DNA from: Rhabdophis nuchalis
Taxonomy: Eukaryota; Chordata; Lepidosauria; Squamata; Natricidae
DNA length: 64,000 nucleotides
Reading direction: 5' to 3'
Assembly (NCBI GenBank): GCA_039707465.1
Contig: CM077644.1
Coordinates: forward strand, 102,315,375-102,379,374
Shown here: piece by piece, positions 12,826-23,725 of the stretch
How positions within the stretch are numbered: position 1 is the first letter of the stretch
Layout of the letters: every line of letters starts with the position of its first letter
The notes under the pieces: model-generated
Databases searched by the model: none
Seen by the model: the letters and a program-made list of their open reading frames with translations, nothing else
What the model was told of the DNA's origin: nothing
Position numbers and translations under genes: made by a program

Positions 12826-13721
12826 TTCGAATTTATTAACCGCTCCCTCTCCCCACAGGGACCCGGGGCGGTGCACAGGAGGAACTAAAAACAATATAGA
12901 CAATAAATACAAAAATACATACTTTAAAACACAATTAAACAATATCCCGTGCTAAAAATAATTAAAAACCCATTAAAATACATTTGAAATCTATAGACAG
13001 AGAGACTATCCAAGGCCGGCCAGTCGAAAGAAATGGGTCTTCAATTTCGTACGGAAGGAGCGGAGGTCAGTGGTCGTTCTGATATCGGGGGGAAGGTCGT
13101 TCCAGAGGGCCGGGCCAGCCACAGAGAGAGCCCTTCCCCTGGGCGTTGCCCGCTGACAAAGTCTAGTGGACGGCACCCGGAGAAGTCCCTCTCTGTGGGA
13201 GCGAATCGGCCGTGAGGATGTATGGGGCAGGATCCGATCCCGCAGATAGCTAGGTCCCGAGCCATGGAGCGCCTTGAAGATGATAATTAGCACCTTGAAG
13301 CGCACCCGGAAGATGACAGGCAGCCAGTGCAGCTCGCGCAAGAGCGGTGTAACGTGGGTGAACCTGGTGGTCCCCATAATTGCTCGCGCGGCTGCGTTCT
13401 GAACTAACTGAAGCCTCCGGGTGCACCTCAAGGGAAGCCCCATGTAGAGAGAGTTACAATAGTCCAGTCGGGATGTCACGAGGGCATGAGTGACTGTGCG
13501 AAGGGCGTCCCGATCCAATAGGGGGCGCAATTGGCGAACCAGGCGAACCTGGTAAAACGCCCTCCTGGCCACGGCTGTCACTTGCTCTTCCATAGACAGC
13601 CGGGTATCCAGGAGGACACCCAAATTGCGCGCCCCATCCACAGGGGCAAGATGTTCGCCCCCTATGGCCAGCGTTGGAGAGAGCTGGTTGAATCGGGCAG
13701 CCGGAAACCACAGCCACTCGG
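12826..13721 (-). mobile_element. L2 LINE, 5'-truncated
   Basis: The 3' end with (AAT)n lies at 12826 and the tail motif GGACCCGGGGCGGTGCACAGG region at 12859-12880. Truncation at about 13721 is abrupt, within the codons for EWLWFPA. Confidence 0.9.
13006..13721 (-). pseudogene. L2 ORF2 C-terminal fragment, frame open
   Basis: About 238 uninterrupted codons of the L2 C-terminal region downstream of the RT active site. Seen are EWLWFPAARFNQLSPTLAIG, VDGARNLGVLLDTRLSMEEQ, LVTSRLDYCNSLYMGLPLRC, LQLVQNAAARAIMGTTRFTH and the terminal KLKTHFFRLAGLG. It closely resembles the complete copy at 33577-36483. The absence of stops in over 700 bp suggests a recent insertion. It has no catalytic residues and is a dead 5' truncation. 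Confidence 0.85.
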
Positions 13722-14655
13722 GAACAATTCCCATAGTGGGAAACAATTAATCTATGCATTTCTAAATAATATACTATTAACAGTTTTATTTTCTGCTCCT
13801 TTTCTAATGGTACTCAGTATGGAATTTAACATGTTCACAGGGGCCATCCATTGAGTTGTTGAATAATTAACTACAAGACAGCATTTTTGCTACAGTGCAC
13901 ACAGAATTGAATTGCTGTTACATGTTTTGCCTCTGGTTGTCTTGAGCAGTGATGCAGAAACATCAACTGCTATAGGACTGAGCTGTCGGCATGTTGATGG
14001 ATGTAGGCTAAACTATGTGACACCCATGTTATCTGCACAGATTGCCAGCAGCCTATCAGAATATTATATACAGTTTAGTTTCCTTTAATCTCTCAAAGAG
14101 ATATACAGATGATACATTGTCATGCCCACATGTTTTACATGATATCTGCCCTCTCCTCTTGGAGGGGAGTGAATTTCTGTATTTTTATACAGAGTATATC
14201 CTGCGTGGTATTTTCAACATTTCCAGTATTTTTCTGGTAGTCAGTGAAACAGATTGCCAGAGTCTTCCTGTGCCCAGTTTAAAAATTCTGTTTTGAAAAG
14301 CCTTAAGCACTTTGCTGTTTCAACCAGTTTCTAGCAAAGTTCTTAATTATTAGTTGCAGCATCCCATTAATAGATCATTGAGACCAGGGAGTTAGGCTTG
14401 TTTCTTTGCAGGCTTTAGAATAGTCTGAAGGAAAGTTTTCTAGTGTGTTTCACTTTGACATTTATGTTTGATTTCAGGCTTTTTTTTTGTTTGGTTCATT
14501 GCTTTACCATTTCTGTATTATTCTTAATTTTACTAAACTTAACCTTGAAAGCTACTTTAAAAGGAACCTATGGATTGATGGGCTGCATATAATATTTTTA
14601 TTGTCTTAACTATTTTTATAGTTTTAGAACGGTAAGCTTCCCAGTCACTGGCATA
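13722..14655. other. Unannotated sequence
   Basis: I see no gene or clear repeat. A short palindrome GGGAACAATTCCC lies at the L2 junction. Confidence 0.5.
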
Positions 14656-14951
14656 AGGTAAAGATAAAGGTTCCCCTCGCAGATAGGTGCTAGTCATTCC
14701 CGACTCTAGGGGGCGGTGCTCATCTCTATTCCAAAGCCGAAGAGCCAGCGCTGTCCAAAGACGTCTCCATGGTCATGTGGCCGGTATGACTAAACACTGA
14801 AGATGCACGGAATGCTGTTATTATTATTTTATTATTATTATTTATTAGATTTTTATACCACCCTTCTCCCTTTCGGGACTCAGGGCGGTGTACAGGCAAC
14901 GATAAAAATCAATAGTATAAAACATAAAATACATTAAAAATATATTAAATG

Positions 14952-16677
14952 CTTAACAAAGAATATGACAAGAAGACAGAAAGAAGAATTAACAGAAATC
15001 TTGAAAATTCAAATCACAAACAAGCTTAAATATCTAGGAATCTTTTTGACGTCGAGATGCAGCACCCTTAAAAAGGAGAATTACTCTAAACTCACACAAC
15101 AAATAGAAGTAGATCTTACGAGATGGCAGAATTTACAACTATCATTACTAGGGAGAATAGCCACGATAAAAATGAATATTTTGCCTAAGGTACTATACTT
15201 ATTCCAGACAATCCCAATTAGATTGGGCAAGGACTTTTTTGAAAAATTAAGGAAAATGGTCTTAAAGTTCATATGGCAAGGGAAAAAAGCTAGAATAAAA
15301 TTAAAATTTTTACAAGATACCAAAATAAGGGGAGGTATGGGATTGCCTGATTGGGAACTATATCATCAAGCTGCAAATCTGATGTGGATTAAAGATTGGA
15401 TTACACTAAGAAATACTAGATTATTAGAATTAGAGGGACATGATTTGCCATCAGGATGGCACGCAGCTCTATGGTACCGAACCACCAGGAAACATGGCAT
15501 TTTCAGAAGGCACTACGTAAGGGAATTTCTGATTGTAAACTGGGAGAAGATCAAGAAACTGCATTATTTCAAAATACCAGTCTGGGTATCAATTACTGAA
15601 GCATTTACGTACGCAATAATACACAAAAAGGAACGAACAATCAGATATTCGGATCTATTAAACTCAAGGGGTGATCTTAAAACTATTCAGGAACTAAAAC
15701 AAGAAGGAATGGATATTAATTGGTATACATACACACAAATACATTCAAGATATAAGGAAGATCAAAAAAAAGGAGGGGTTTATGACAAAATGATGGAATT
15801 AGACAAAATATTAACAGGCATCGATGAAAAAATAATTTAAAAACTCTATGCCTACTTACTAGAGTTTAAACTCCAGGAAGAGCAAGTGAAAGAAACAATG
15901 ATAATATGGGGGAAAAACTTCGGGCATGGGATCAACTTAGATAAGTGGCAAAAATTGTGGACACAAAATTACAAAATGACGATGTCAACAGCCTACAAAG
16001 AGAACTTATACAAGATATTCTACAGGTGGCACTTATCACCCTCAAGAATCTCAAAAATGAGTAAGAACAAATCTCAAAAATGTTGGAAATGTCATCAGAC
16101 GCCTGGTACTTACTACCATATGTGGTGGACTTGCTCGGAGGCCAAAAATTATTGGAGTATGATCCACACATGGTTGGACAAAATAACAGGAAAACATATA
16201 GATTTCAAACCCGAACTCTTCCTGCTTGGACTTACTTTAGAAACATTCGACAAAAATTTGAAATACCTAATTGTGAATATTTTGACAGCCGCCAGAATCG
16301 TCTTTGCAAAAAATTGGAGAAATGACAAATTACCATCACAGCAAGAAATTATTTATAAAATTATGGAATGTGCAGAGATGAGTAAATTAACATTTGAAAT
16401 TAGAGAGCAAGACAGTGAACAATTCTATGAAATTTGGAATAAATTTTATCAATGGCTGGAAACAAGATAGTCAAATGAAGGTTGAGGTATAATAATTGTA
16501 ATATATATAAATATATTTGAACTAAAATATGTGATTTGATATGAATATGACTATGGAAGAGATGCACAGTTTGTAACCAACTGACACATTTTCTACAATT
16601 TGTAATGGAAGATGGAGTTTATGCTTTTTGTTTTTTGTTATATTTGTTTGTGTTTGTTCAAAAATAAAAATTGTTTA

Positions 16678-16705
<28 letters not shown>
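14952..16705 (+). mobile_element. L1 LINE, 5'-truncated, in L2
   Basis: An L1 3' portion of 1.75 kb: ORF2 end, a 235-bp 3' untranslated region and an A-rich/(TA)n end. The L2 sequence TATATTAAATG occurs on both sides (14941-14951 and 16706-16716), which is the target duplication. It is the youngest layer of a three-layer nest. Confidence 0.88.
14965..16470 (+). pseudogene. L1 ORF2 C-terminal half, one stop codon
   Basis: L1 ORF2 encodes the endonuclease and reverse transcriptase. This copy begins after the RT active site, at KNM/MTRRQKEELTEILK. It shows the conserved ITNKLKYLGIFLTSR, LSLLGRIATIKMNILPKVLY, FIWQGKKARIKLKFLQDTK and GGMGLPDWELYHQAANLMW. At the end is the Cys-rich motif CWKCHQTPGTYYHMWWTC. 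A single TAA at 15838-15840 interrupts an otherwise continuous frame; the downstream part (15841-16470) stays in the same frame and ends FYQWLETR. No frameshift is seen. The missing 5' two thirds make it non-functional. Confidence 0.9.
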
Positions 16706-16714
<9 letters not shown>

Positions 16715-17203
16715 TGATTAGCCTGTCCTAAAACCCTACTAAAAACCCTACTAAAAACAATTAAAACTACGCCAGGCCGGCCACACGAAATAAATAGGTC
16801 TTCAAGGCCCGATGGAGAAGGCGCAGGTCCGTGGTCGTCCGTAGGTCAGGGGGTAGGTCATTCCAGAGGGCAGGAGCTGCCACAGAGAAGGCTCTCCCCC
16901 TGGGGGTTGCCAGCCGAAATTGCCTGGCCGACAGCATCCTGAGGAGGCCCTCTCTGTGGGAGCGAACTGGTCGGTGAGAGGTGTTTGATAGCAGGAGGCG
17001 GTCTTGCAGGTTATCTTCCCACCAAAGGTGGTCCCTATTTTTCTATTGGCATTTTTACATGCTTTAGAACTGCTAGGTTGGCAGAAGCTAGGAGAAGTAA
17101 TGGGAGCTCTCTTCATTATGCTGCACTAGGGATTTGAACCGCTGAACTGCCGACCTTTCTGATCGACCAGCTCAGCATCTTAGCCACTGAGTCACCACAT
17201 CCC

Positions 17204-18211
17204 TTTTGCGTGGCTATAGAAATTGATTAAACGAACAAACAGACAGACAGACAGACAGACAAACAAACAAATAAATACACGCCCAAATAGCGTTATTTTG
17301 GTTCTGCATGAATTGTTATCCATATCAACATATTTTTGTGGCAAACAGCTTTGAGGTTGTAAGAGCTGATATAAACAGGAGATATAACATTATTTTAGAA
17401 ACGAATGGGTGTTTGAAAAACCTGGGCCTGATGAAATGGCCACAATTGGGAGAGGCAGAGATAGCAGCGGTGATTCCTTCTTACCACTCTACTCAGCAAT
17501 ATCCACCACCAACTGTATGCTGGCATGAACTGGATACATATTGAGTCTTTCCACCTGAGAGGCAGGCATCCAATTTAATATGCAGAGTATATAAAGCAGG
17601 GCTTATAGGTGGCTGTGGGGGCCGATGGATGCAAAGTAGATTCCTCTATGCTATACATACTTCTAGAAGGTCTCGGTAGCCCTATTATCTCTTCTTCCAA
17701 ACACAATCTGCTTAGTCTATATAGAATTGTATTGGCTTTATCCACAGTATAGCACTGGGCATATTTTTTTCCCTATTCTGATTTTCTAATTTCACCACTT
17801 TTTCTAAGTCTCTATAGATGTTCCAAAATGCTGGATGCCAACAGGATGGGAAGTGTCTTGACGGCACTTCCTTGTGCGTTAAATCTCTGAAGATTTTTCT
17901 CTCTGCACGCTTTATTAGGAGCCATTAAGTATAAAAACAAACTTGTGCATTAGGCTTTGATGCAGGCTTCCTGTAATTTATTCCTGCTCCTTATGGCATG
18001 GGCTGAATTCCTACCTGATTGTTATTAGCTCCCAAATATTTATATCGCTGGAGATAATCAATGCTTATCACGGTCAATACAGATGTTACAAGTTCCTCCT
18101 AGAAAGGCATTGTCAGCATAATAACATTTTAATTATTGCAGCATATGTTTTCGAATGGATTGCTTGTAAAGAGACACACTATGCCTATAATGAATAGGCA
18201 ACGGGAAAGGA
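17204..18211. other. Unannotated sequence with a short (ACAG)n
   Basis: An (ACAG)n/(ACAA)n run lies at 17233-17275. Otherwise I see no gene or clear repeat. Confidence 0.5.
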
Positions 18212-18398
18212 TAGTGTACATGTAAATTATAGCTTTCCCCCAGCAAAGATTCAGAATGGTAATGCAACCTCTTCTGGAGGCATTAATGCCTGCCTTCATT
18301 AATTTAAATCATGAAGGAAGGCATTAATGTTTCCGGAATAGGTTGCGTTATCATTCTGAATCTTTGCTGGGGGAAAGCTATAATTTACAGGTACACTA
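18212..18398. mobile_element. Long hairpin, TA-flanked MITE-like element
   Basis: Two arms of about 88 bp are nearly perfect inverted copies around an 11-bp loop (18300-18310). The left arm starts GTGTACATGTAAATTATAGC and the right arm ends GCTATAATTTACAGGTACAC. Both ends are bordered by TA, as expected for a Tc1/mariner-type target duplication. It has no coding capacity. A transcript would fold into one long stem, so it could also serve as a small-RNA precursor; that is inference. Confidence 0.75.
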
Positions 18399-18944
18399 GT
18401 ACATGGGCCTTGTAGTTTTCTATGTCATGCCACAGCTTTTGGGATGACCATCCCTGCAAGGTATTTTTAAGTGGCCACTGCATGAAGCAATTCTTCCTTG
18501 GGGAGAATTGGAAGTTTTAGAATAGGACTAACTTGTACAATTCCATATTTTATTCATACAGTATGACTCAGAACTTAATAAATGATCATTTCTGGAAGAA
18601 AGGGAGGCGGTATTGATGGGGAGAGGTCTAGAAAGAAAATCCCATGCCATGCCTGACCTAACAATCTGTCGCATCCTGATCATCTTTTGTTTTTGAAGAA
18701 TTGCTTTCTAGCCATCATGGTTTTTAATGTCTTCCACAAGATAAAAAGAAGGAATTGTTGATTTCGTCTGATAGGCTAAGGATAAGTCCAGGCTTCTTTA
18801 AATGCAAACATTTCTACATCTTATCCTTCTATTTACAGTACTTATGTTTTGTGTGACCCTAGTGAATATTAACTACATGTAATATTATTAAGTCCAAAGG
18901 GTCCCTTGTATGCGTGGAGTTTTATTGTTAGATTAGATAAGATT
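18399..18944. other. Unannotated sequence
   Basis: I see no gene or clear repeat. Confidence 0.5.
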
Positions 18945-19110
18945 ATTGGATTCTTTTTATCCCACATTTATTACTTTTATAAGTAATTCAAGATGGTGAA
19001 CACTTAATACTCCTTCCTCCTCCCATTTTCCCCACAACAACAATCCTGTGAGGTGTTGGGCTGAAAGAGAGTAATTTGCCAAAGATCACCTAGCTGGTTA
19101 GCAAAATGAG
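18945..19110 (-). mobile_element. tRNA-derived SINE, 3' part
   Basis: Shares with 45602-45808 the phrases AATTCAAGATGG, CCCACAACAACAATCCTGTG, AGGTGTTGGGCTGAAAGAGA and GATCACCTAGCTGG, read on the minus strand as the body and tail of a squamate SINE. The tRNA-like head is missing from this copy. Confidence 0.65.
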
Positions 19111-20000
19111 CATGATAAAAGAGGTAGAATTAAAAAAGGTGAAGAGCTCCATAGTTTACTGAGATATAAACAGTCTGGGGAAGAGAAAGGGAAGGGAGAG
19201 AGGGAGGGAGAGGAAGAGGGAGAGAGAGGGGGGAAGGAGAGAGAGAAAGATGAAATTACAGAACAGAAATAGAAGTTATCTTGGAAGACATGTGAGTTTT
19301 TACCTCAAGAATTTGTGGCTTCCCTTTTTATTACATTTGTAAGTAACTGAGTACATATGGCATGTTTGTAAGTAAAGCTGCCAGTGATGTTAGTTATACC
19401 TCTGCATTTATTACCTTACTCCGGAGTATTATTAACTTTTACATTCCCCATAAAATATAATTTATCACTTAAATAATTTGCTTTGTGTCAAGGTTCAGTG
19501 TGCTCCAGCGCTTTCCTGCTCATTAAATGAGATATTTTTACTTAATGAGCCGAGGATGTCCTTTGCATTTAACATTAAAATTGATTTCAAACACTCCATT
19601 TTCCCAACATTTGTGTATGTAATTTTTCTGTGCGGTCTTTGTTTCACTATCTTTAAAGATGGAGAGAAAACACTACAAAGGATAATGACCCATGAATTCC
19701 ATAGATTTTTAAAAAATGTATGCAATATGCATAGCTGGTTATTCTGGAATAGACTAACTTGAACTTTGAGTTCATTCATGCACACCGATATAAGTGTTTT
19801 GGTTACAGAATGGTGGCTTGGACATTATTCTGTATCCTTAGTGGTTTACTCTACCACAATTCTCTACAGAAGTGCCTGAGCCCACCCACCCCCCTCTATA
19901 TAAAAAGCTTTAGTGCATCTTGCCTTTATTTCAAATGTTAGATTATCACTTTTCTTGTATTGCTTCTATAACTTCGTTGTAAGTGAACATTTTGTTTTTC
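19111..20000. other. Unannotated sequence with a GA-rich tract
   Basis: A GA-rich tract lies at 19180-19250. The rest holds two overlapping antisense frames of about 95 codons at 19478-19785 with no recognisable domain. It may be conserved non-coding DNA, but that cannot be judged from one sequence. Confidence 0.45.
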
Positions 20001-20143
20001 CTCGAAAATGTTTCACTTCTCATCCAAGAAGCTTCTTCAGTTCTGAGAAGCAATACGTCTTGAAGAAAAACAAAGTCCAGTTGCCTTTTGAAAAAGTACC
20101 TTTGGGACAGCCATGACTGGATGACTGAGAATCTCCATAGACT
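20001..20143. mobile_element. Penelope-like fragment with hammerhead-like core
   Basis: The right part (20075-20143: AAAGTCCAGTTGCCTTTTGA, AAAGTACCTTTGGGACAGCC) is the same family as the palindromic insert at 11067-11251. On the minus strand 20040-20011 reads CTGAAGA, then AGCTTCT-TGGATG-AGAAGT (a 6-bp stem with a loop), then GAAA. That is the conserved CUGANGA / stem II / GAAA layout of hammerhead ribozymes, which are known in Penelope-like retroelements. The plus-strand arm (20043-20071) carries a deleted version. Confidence 0.45.
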
Positions 20144-22435
20144 TATAAAACAAAGGAATTCACAATCTTCCTTCCTGTTTACTGAAAGCAATTCCTTCTT
20201 TTCTGGAAAAAACAACCCCATATATATTTATATATAACACCAATTTTCTTGCTCCAATCTGTGGTTGATTACAGTGTTTTATTTTTCAGAGAATGCTTTT
20301 CCAGAGCATTCATTTACGGATTTCCAAAATGTGTGGATATCAACAGTTTTTGCTGAATATTTTGATGATTAGCAGGCAAACATGTCATTAATCCAAATGC
20401 TGAGTGAAAAAAATAGGGACCAGTAGATTGAGAAGAAGAAATAGCTTTGACAGAAAAAAATTAGAAAATGCAAAACTGAACAGGGTTCAGAACAAAAACT
20501 CGCCAATTTGGGGGAAATAGCTAATTGTGGAGACATATCAGTACATTCAGATAGCCCAAATACAGTATAGGTACATACAAGGGTTACAAAAATATAAACG
20601 TTCATTAGATGGCAGCAAAGAAGGTTTCATCTATCTCTTTGTTGCCATCTGGTGGCCATTAGGATTTCTTTGCACATCAGTTCTTTATGCTGAATAAGAA
20701 GTGTTCCACTAAATTGGATGTTATCTGTTTTCTTTTGTGAGGATTTCGGATGGATGGAGTCAATGATCTTCCAGATCCTACAGTTCCTATTTGTCTTTCT
20801 GCCTGGAAACATTTGAAATTTTGTTTCAGCAACATTGGCATGTTATATGTACCTCAGTCTTGACTTTTGGAATGATGAAACTGACAAAAAGAAGTAATCC
20901 TGGATCATAATTTGGCAAAAAAAAAGGGGCTTAGGAAGACCCATGTTTGGCACAAATTTTGTGGGATGATGAACCCTCTTCTTTCTATAGATAATTGGGC
21001 CTAAAATCTCATTAGCCTTAGCTTGTATTAAGGGTAATGAAAATTACAGGAATAGGAATACTGAATTCTAGTGGTTCTATTCCATTAATTATAAATGTAT
21101 ATATTGCATTCTGGGATATACGGTAATCCAGTGAATTTGAGCAAGGGTTTTCTACACAAAAACCTTCCCTCTCTACCTCCACTATTTTTTGTGTAGGATG
21201 TGCAAAGCAAAAGGAGAATGACATCCCATGGTAGATGCCTTTGTATCAATTACATTCTCACATTCTCTTTGATTGTCTCACATTCTCTGTGATGAAAACA
21301 ATTTCCATCAAAAACTGAAAATTGTATTGAGAATTGGCTTTTATATACACGTACGTTACTCCTGTCCATAAATTGTGCCGAAGGCACGCTAGGAGGGCTT
21401 CCAAAGAAATCCTTTTAGTGCTGTTGAGCTATCCAGATTGTCAGTCAGCTGCAATGAAATTAAAATGAAAGATTCAACAAGAGTTAAAATACACATATAC
21501 AACCATAAAAACTACAACCTATCACTAAGATTCTATTGCAATATCACTTATAAATAGGTCCCATTCAGTACTAATCCTTTTTCTAATTAATTGAAATCTA
21601 TATGTTCTGATTTTCTTAAATCAGAAAAATACTGTTGGCTGCATGTGTGCCATGTATATAGTTGACCTCTTGAACCATACAGAGGATAGCAAAACTAATT
21701 CATTTTCAATTTTAGTCAAATTTCCTGATCATTTGGTTTTATACACCGCCAGAGTTCATCAGCGCTGGGTTGCTGTAAGAAATGTAATTAAGCAAACAAA
21801 TAAATAAATAATGCAAACTCCTTGCTGGTTAGGTAGATGCAATCTATGGTATTCGATGCAGACACATTTGCCACATGGAAGAGTTCAACTGCACAGGACA
21901 TTGGGGAAATGATCTACCCTAAAAGCTGACACTCATCTCCTGTATGGTCTGGAGGCTTCAAACACCCCGTACGATGCAATTGATCATGATCAGCATGAAA
22001 TTTCTACCACTAGCACCCTGCTGTTTCTTCTTATTTATTATAGGCCTCCTGTAAACCACAGCTATGGGACTAGTGTAAAACCTTTGGATGATAAAACGTC
22101 TTTACTTTGATGTATCAATTTCAATCATTTAATAAATGTTTAAAACTAATATTGAATTTAATATTCAGCTGCTTAGGACAGATTATGGGCATTTATTATT
22201 TTGGAATGTGTAAACGGTTCAAAATGAAAATTACATTATAGTATGCTGCTTTGAACCAACAAAAAACATACTATAAAAGAAGAAGAAAAAGGAGTTCCTC
22301 AATAATATTTTTCTTTATGAAACCAAGTATATTTTGACATAATCCACACTTTATCTTTGGATTTCTCTAGAATTAACAGAGCTAAGTGCTACCAAATTCA
22401 ATTACAATAGGGATTATTGCACTAGGGATTATTTT
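20144..22435. other. Unannotated sequence, one SINE/LINE-like tail
   Basis: About 2.3 kb without a supported gene. At 21740-21811 TACACCGCCAGAGTTCATCA followed by AAATAAATAAATAA resembles the 3' end of a retroposon, but family is unclear. Confidence 0.45.
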
Positions 22436-22876
22436 TTTATTATTAAATTCACAAATATATATTTGTGTTACAACACCCTGTTAAGCCCCAACTAAGGGAG
22501 GAAGCATACTGCTTTCCTTTTCTGCCTTTCGGCTCATCACCCGAGACCATCTAGACAGAAAGCTATGAGTTCCGTTGTGTAATTTTTTTTATATATGTAT
22601 TACATTTTTATATTGAAAAAGTTTTATTGGTTTTACATTTTTTCTATAGGGTAGGGTAAGGGATACAAAGAAATTTTGAGAGCATTCACGTCAGAGTCGT
22701 CGGCCCTTCCGAGACCTCAAAATACACAATAAAAAAATAACAAAAAAAAACATTTTTCATAACACTACAAGGTAAAAGCAAGTACATATACCTAAATTCT
22801 CAATTCCATGCTGTCAGACATTTACAAAAAATCCAGAAGATATTATGCAAAATTGTTCAGGAAAATCAAGGCAAAG

Positions 22877-23725
22877 TTATTTTTTAGATCTAAGTCTCTT
22901 GGCTATTGTATCTTCTTTTTCTCCTCCCTGGCCCCGAGCGGGCGGGGCCGTGGCCCCCTCTGTCCCTCCTGGATCTTCCCCCAGGATAGAGGAATGTTTT
23001 TTAAGAAAGGCTTCCGCCTCAACAACTGTTTTAATCCTCACTCTTCCTCCTTCCCAGAACACCAGCATCCCTTCGGGTGTCACCCACTTGAACCAAATCC
23101 CATGATCAAATAAAATTTTAGACAAGAAGGAAAATTTCCGTCTTGCTTCTCGAATCTTTCTAGGAATCTGCTTCAAGATAGTGACCGTTTTTTGTTGGTA
23201 AATTAAGGGGTTCCCTCTCTGCGCCTTCAAAATTTCCTCTCTGGTTGACCTTCTAACAAATTTCACATGTATCTCTCTAGGCACTTCATTTATCCTGGCA
23301 TATGCTGAGTTAATTCTATAGGCTAGGTCAATGTCCCCCCTGATCTCATCCTTAGGTTTTTGTAAATAGTCTGCTAAAATTGTGCTCATAAGATCAGGGA
23401 GGCATTCACCAGGTTGCTCAAAAACATTCTGAAATCTCAAAAAATATGTCATTCTTTCCATATCAATCCTAGACACATGCCCACTTGTTTCCTCAACCTC
23501 TTTAGTAACATTTTTAATCTCTCCCTTAACCCCCACCAACCCCCCTTCCAATTCTTCAGTCTTCTGTGTAATTTCCAGCGTTTGCTTCCTTATGTCCAAT
23601 AGCTCCTTCTTGAAATTGATGTTTTCAGCCCTCTGGGCCTGAATTTCGTTTACCAAAGTTTGTATAACAGTTTCAAGAGAAGCCATCCGTTGTTCTAAAC
23701 TTGCCAGTGCTGTTTCTTGAGCCAT
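22877..23725 (-). CDS. L1 ORF1-type RNA-binding protein, intact
   Basis: A 282-residue protein with no break. L1 ORF1 proteins are trimeric RNA chaperones that coat the element's RNA in cytoplasmic particles. Residues about 1-85 are heptad-rich (ASLEQRMASLETVIQTLVNE, ITQKTEELEGGLVGVKGEIK) and should form a coiled coil. Residues about 92-165 look like the ORF1 RRM (MTYFLRFQNVFEQP through DIDLAYRINS). Residues about 166-245 resemble the C-terminal domain (PREIHVKFVRRSTREEILKA, YQQKTVTILKQIPRKIREAR, PEGMLVFWEGGRVRIKTVVE). The tail is basic, RLRSKK. The start codon has a strong context (A at -3, G at +4). It is the only ORF of its element. Confidence 0.8.
   Translation of the reverse strand: MAQETALASLEQRMASLETVIQTLVNEIQAQRAENINFKKELLDIRKQTLEITQKTEELEGGLVGVKGEIKNVTKEVEETSGHVSRIDMERMTYFLRFQNVFEQPGECLPDLMSTILADYLQKPKDEIRGDIDLAYRINSAYARINEVPREIHVKFVRRSTREEILKAQRGNPLIYQQKTVTILKQIPRKIREARRKFSFLSKILFDHGIWFKWVTPEGMLVFWEGGRVRIKTVVEAEAFLKKHSSILGEDPGGTEGATAPPARGQGGEKEDTIAKRLRSKK

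Larger units (their letters stand above)
14821..17010 (-). mobile_element. L2 LINE inserted in a SINE, itself split by L1
   Basis: The L2 3' end starts with (TTA)n at 14821, with GACTCAGGGCGGTGTACAGG at 14878-14897. After the L1 it resumes at 16717 and reads the C-terminal codons (AGGCCGGCC at 16773, then CCGTGGTCGTCCGTAGG and CCCTCTCTGTGGGAGCGAAC) to 17010. Only about the last 80 codons plus 3' untranslated sequence are present. Confidence 0.85.
14656..17203 (-). mobile_element. tRNA-derived SINE split by an L2/L1 nest
   Basis: The SINE is read on the minus strand. Its RNA polymerase III promoter-like head lies at 17203 to about 17110 (revcomp of GCCACTGAGTCACC is box A-like, of GGATTTGAACC is box B-like). 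Its tail lies at 14656-14820, ending in repeated GGTAAAG. The two parts join in frame with the sister copy at 24905-25673: ...GGAATGCTGTTA (to 14820) and TTATCTTCCCACCAAAGG (from 17011). TTA is duplicated at the junction. Confidence 0.8.

Noticed and set aside
17110..17203. Possible tRNA gene
   Set aside because: Box A and B-like sequences belong to a SINE head that continues into the SINE body; no intact cloverleaf. The same applies at 25580-25673 and 45720-45808.
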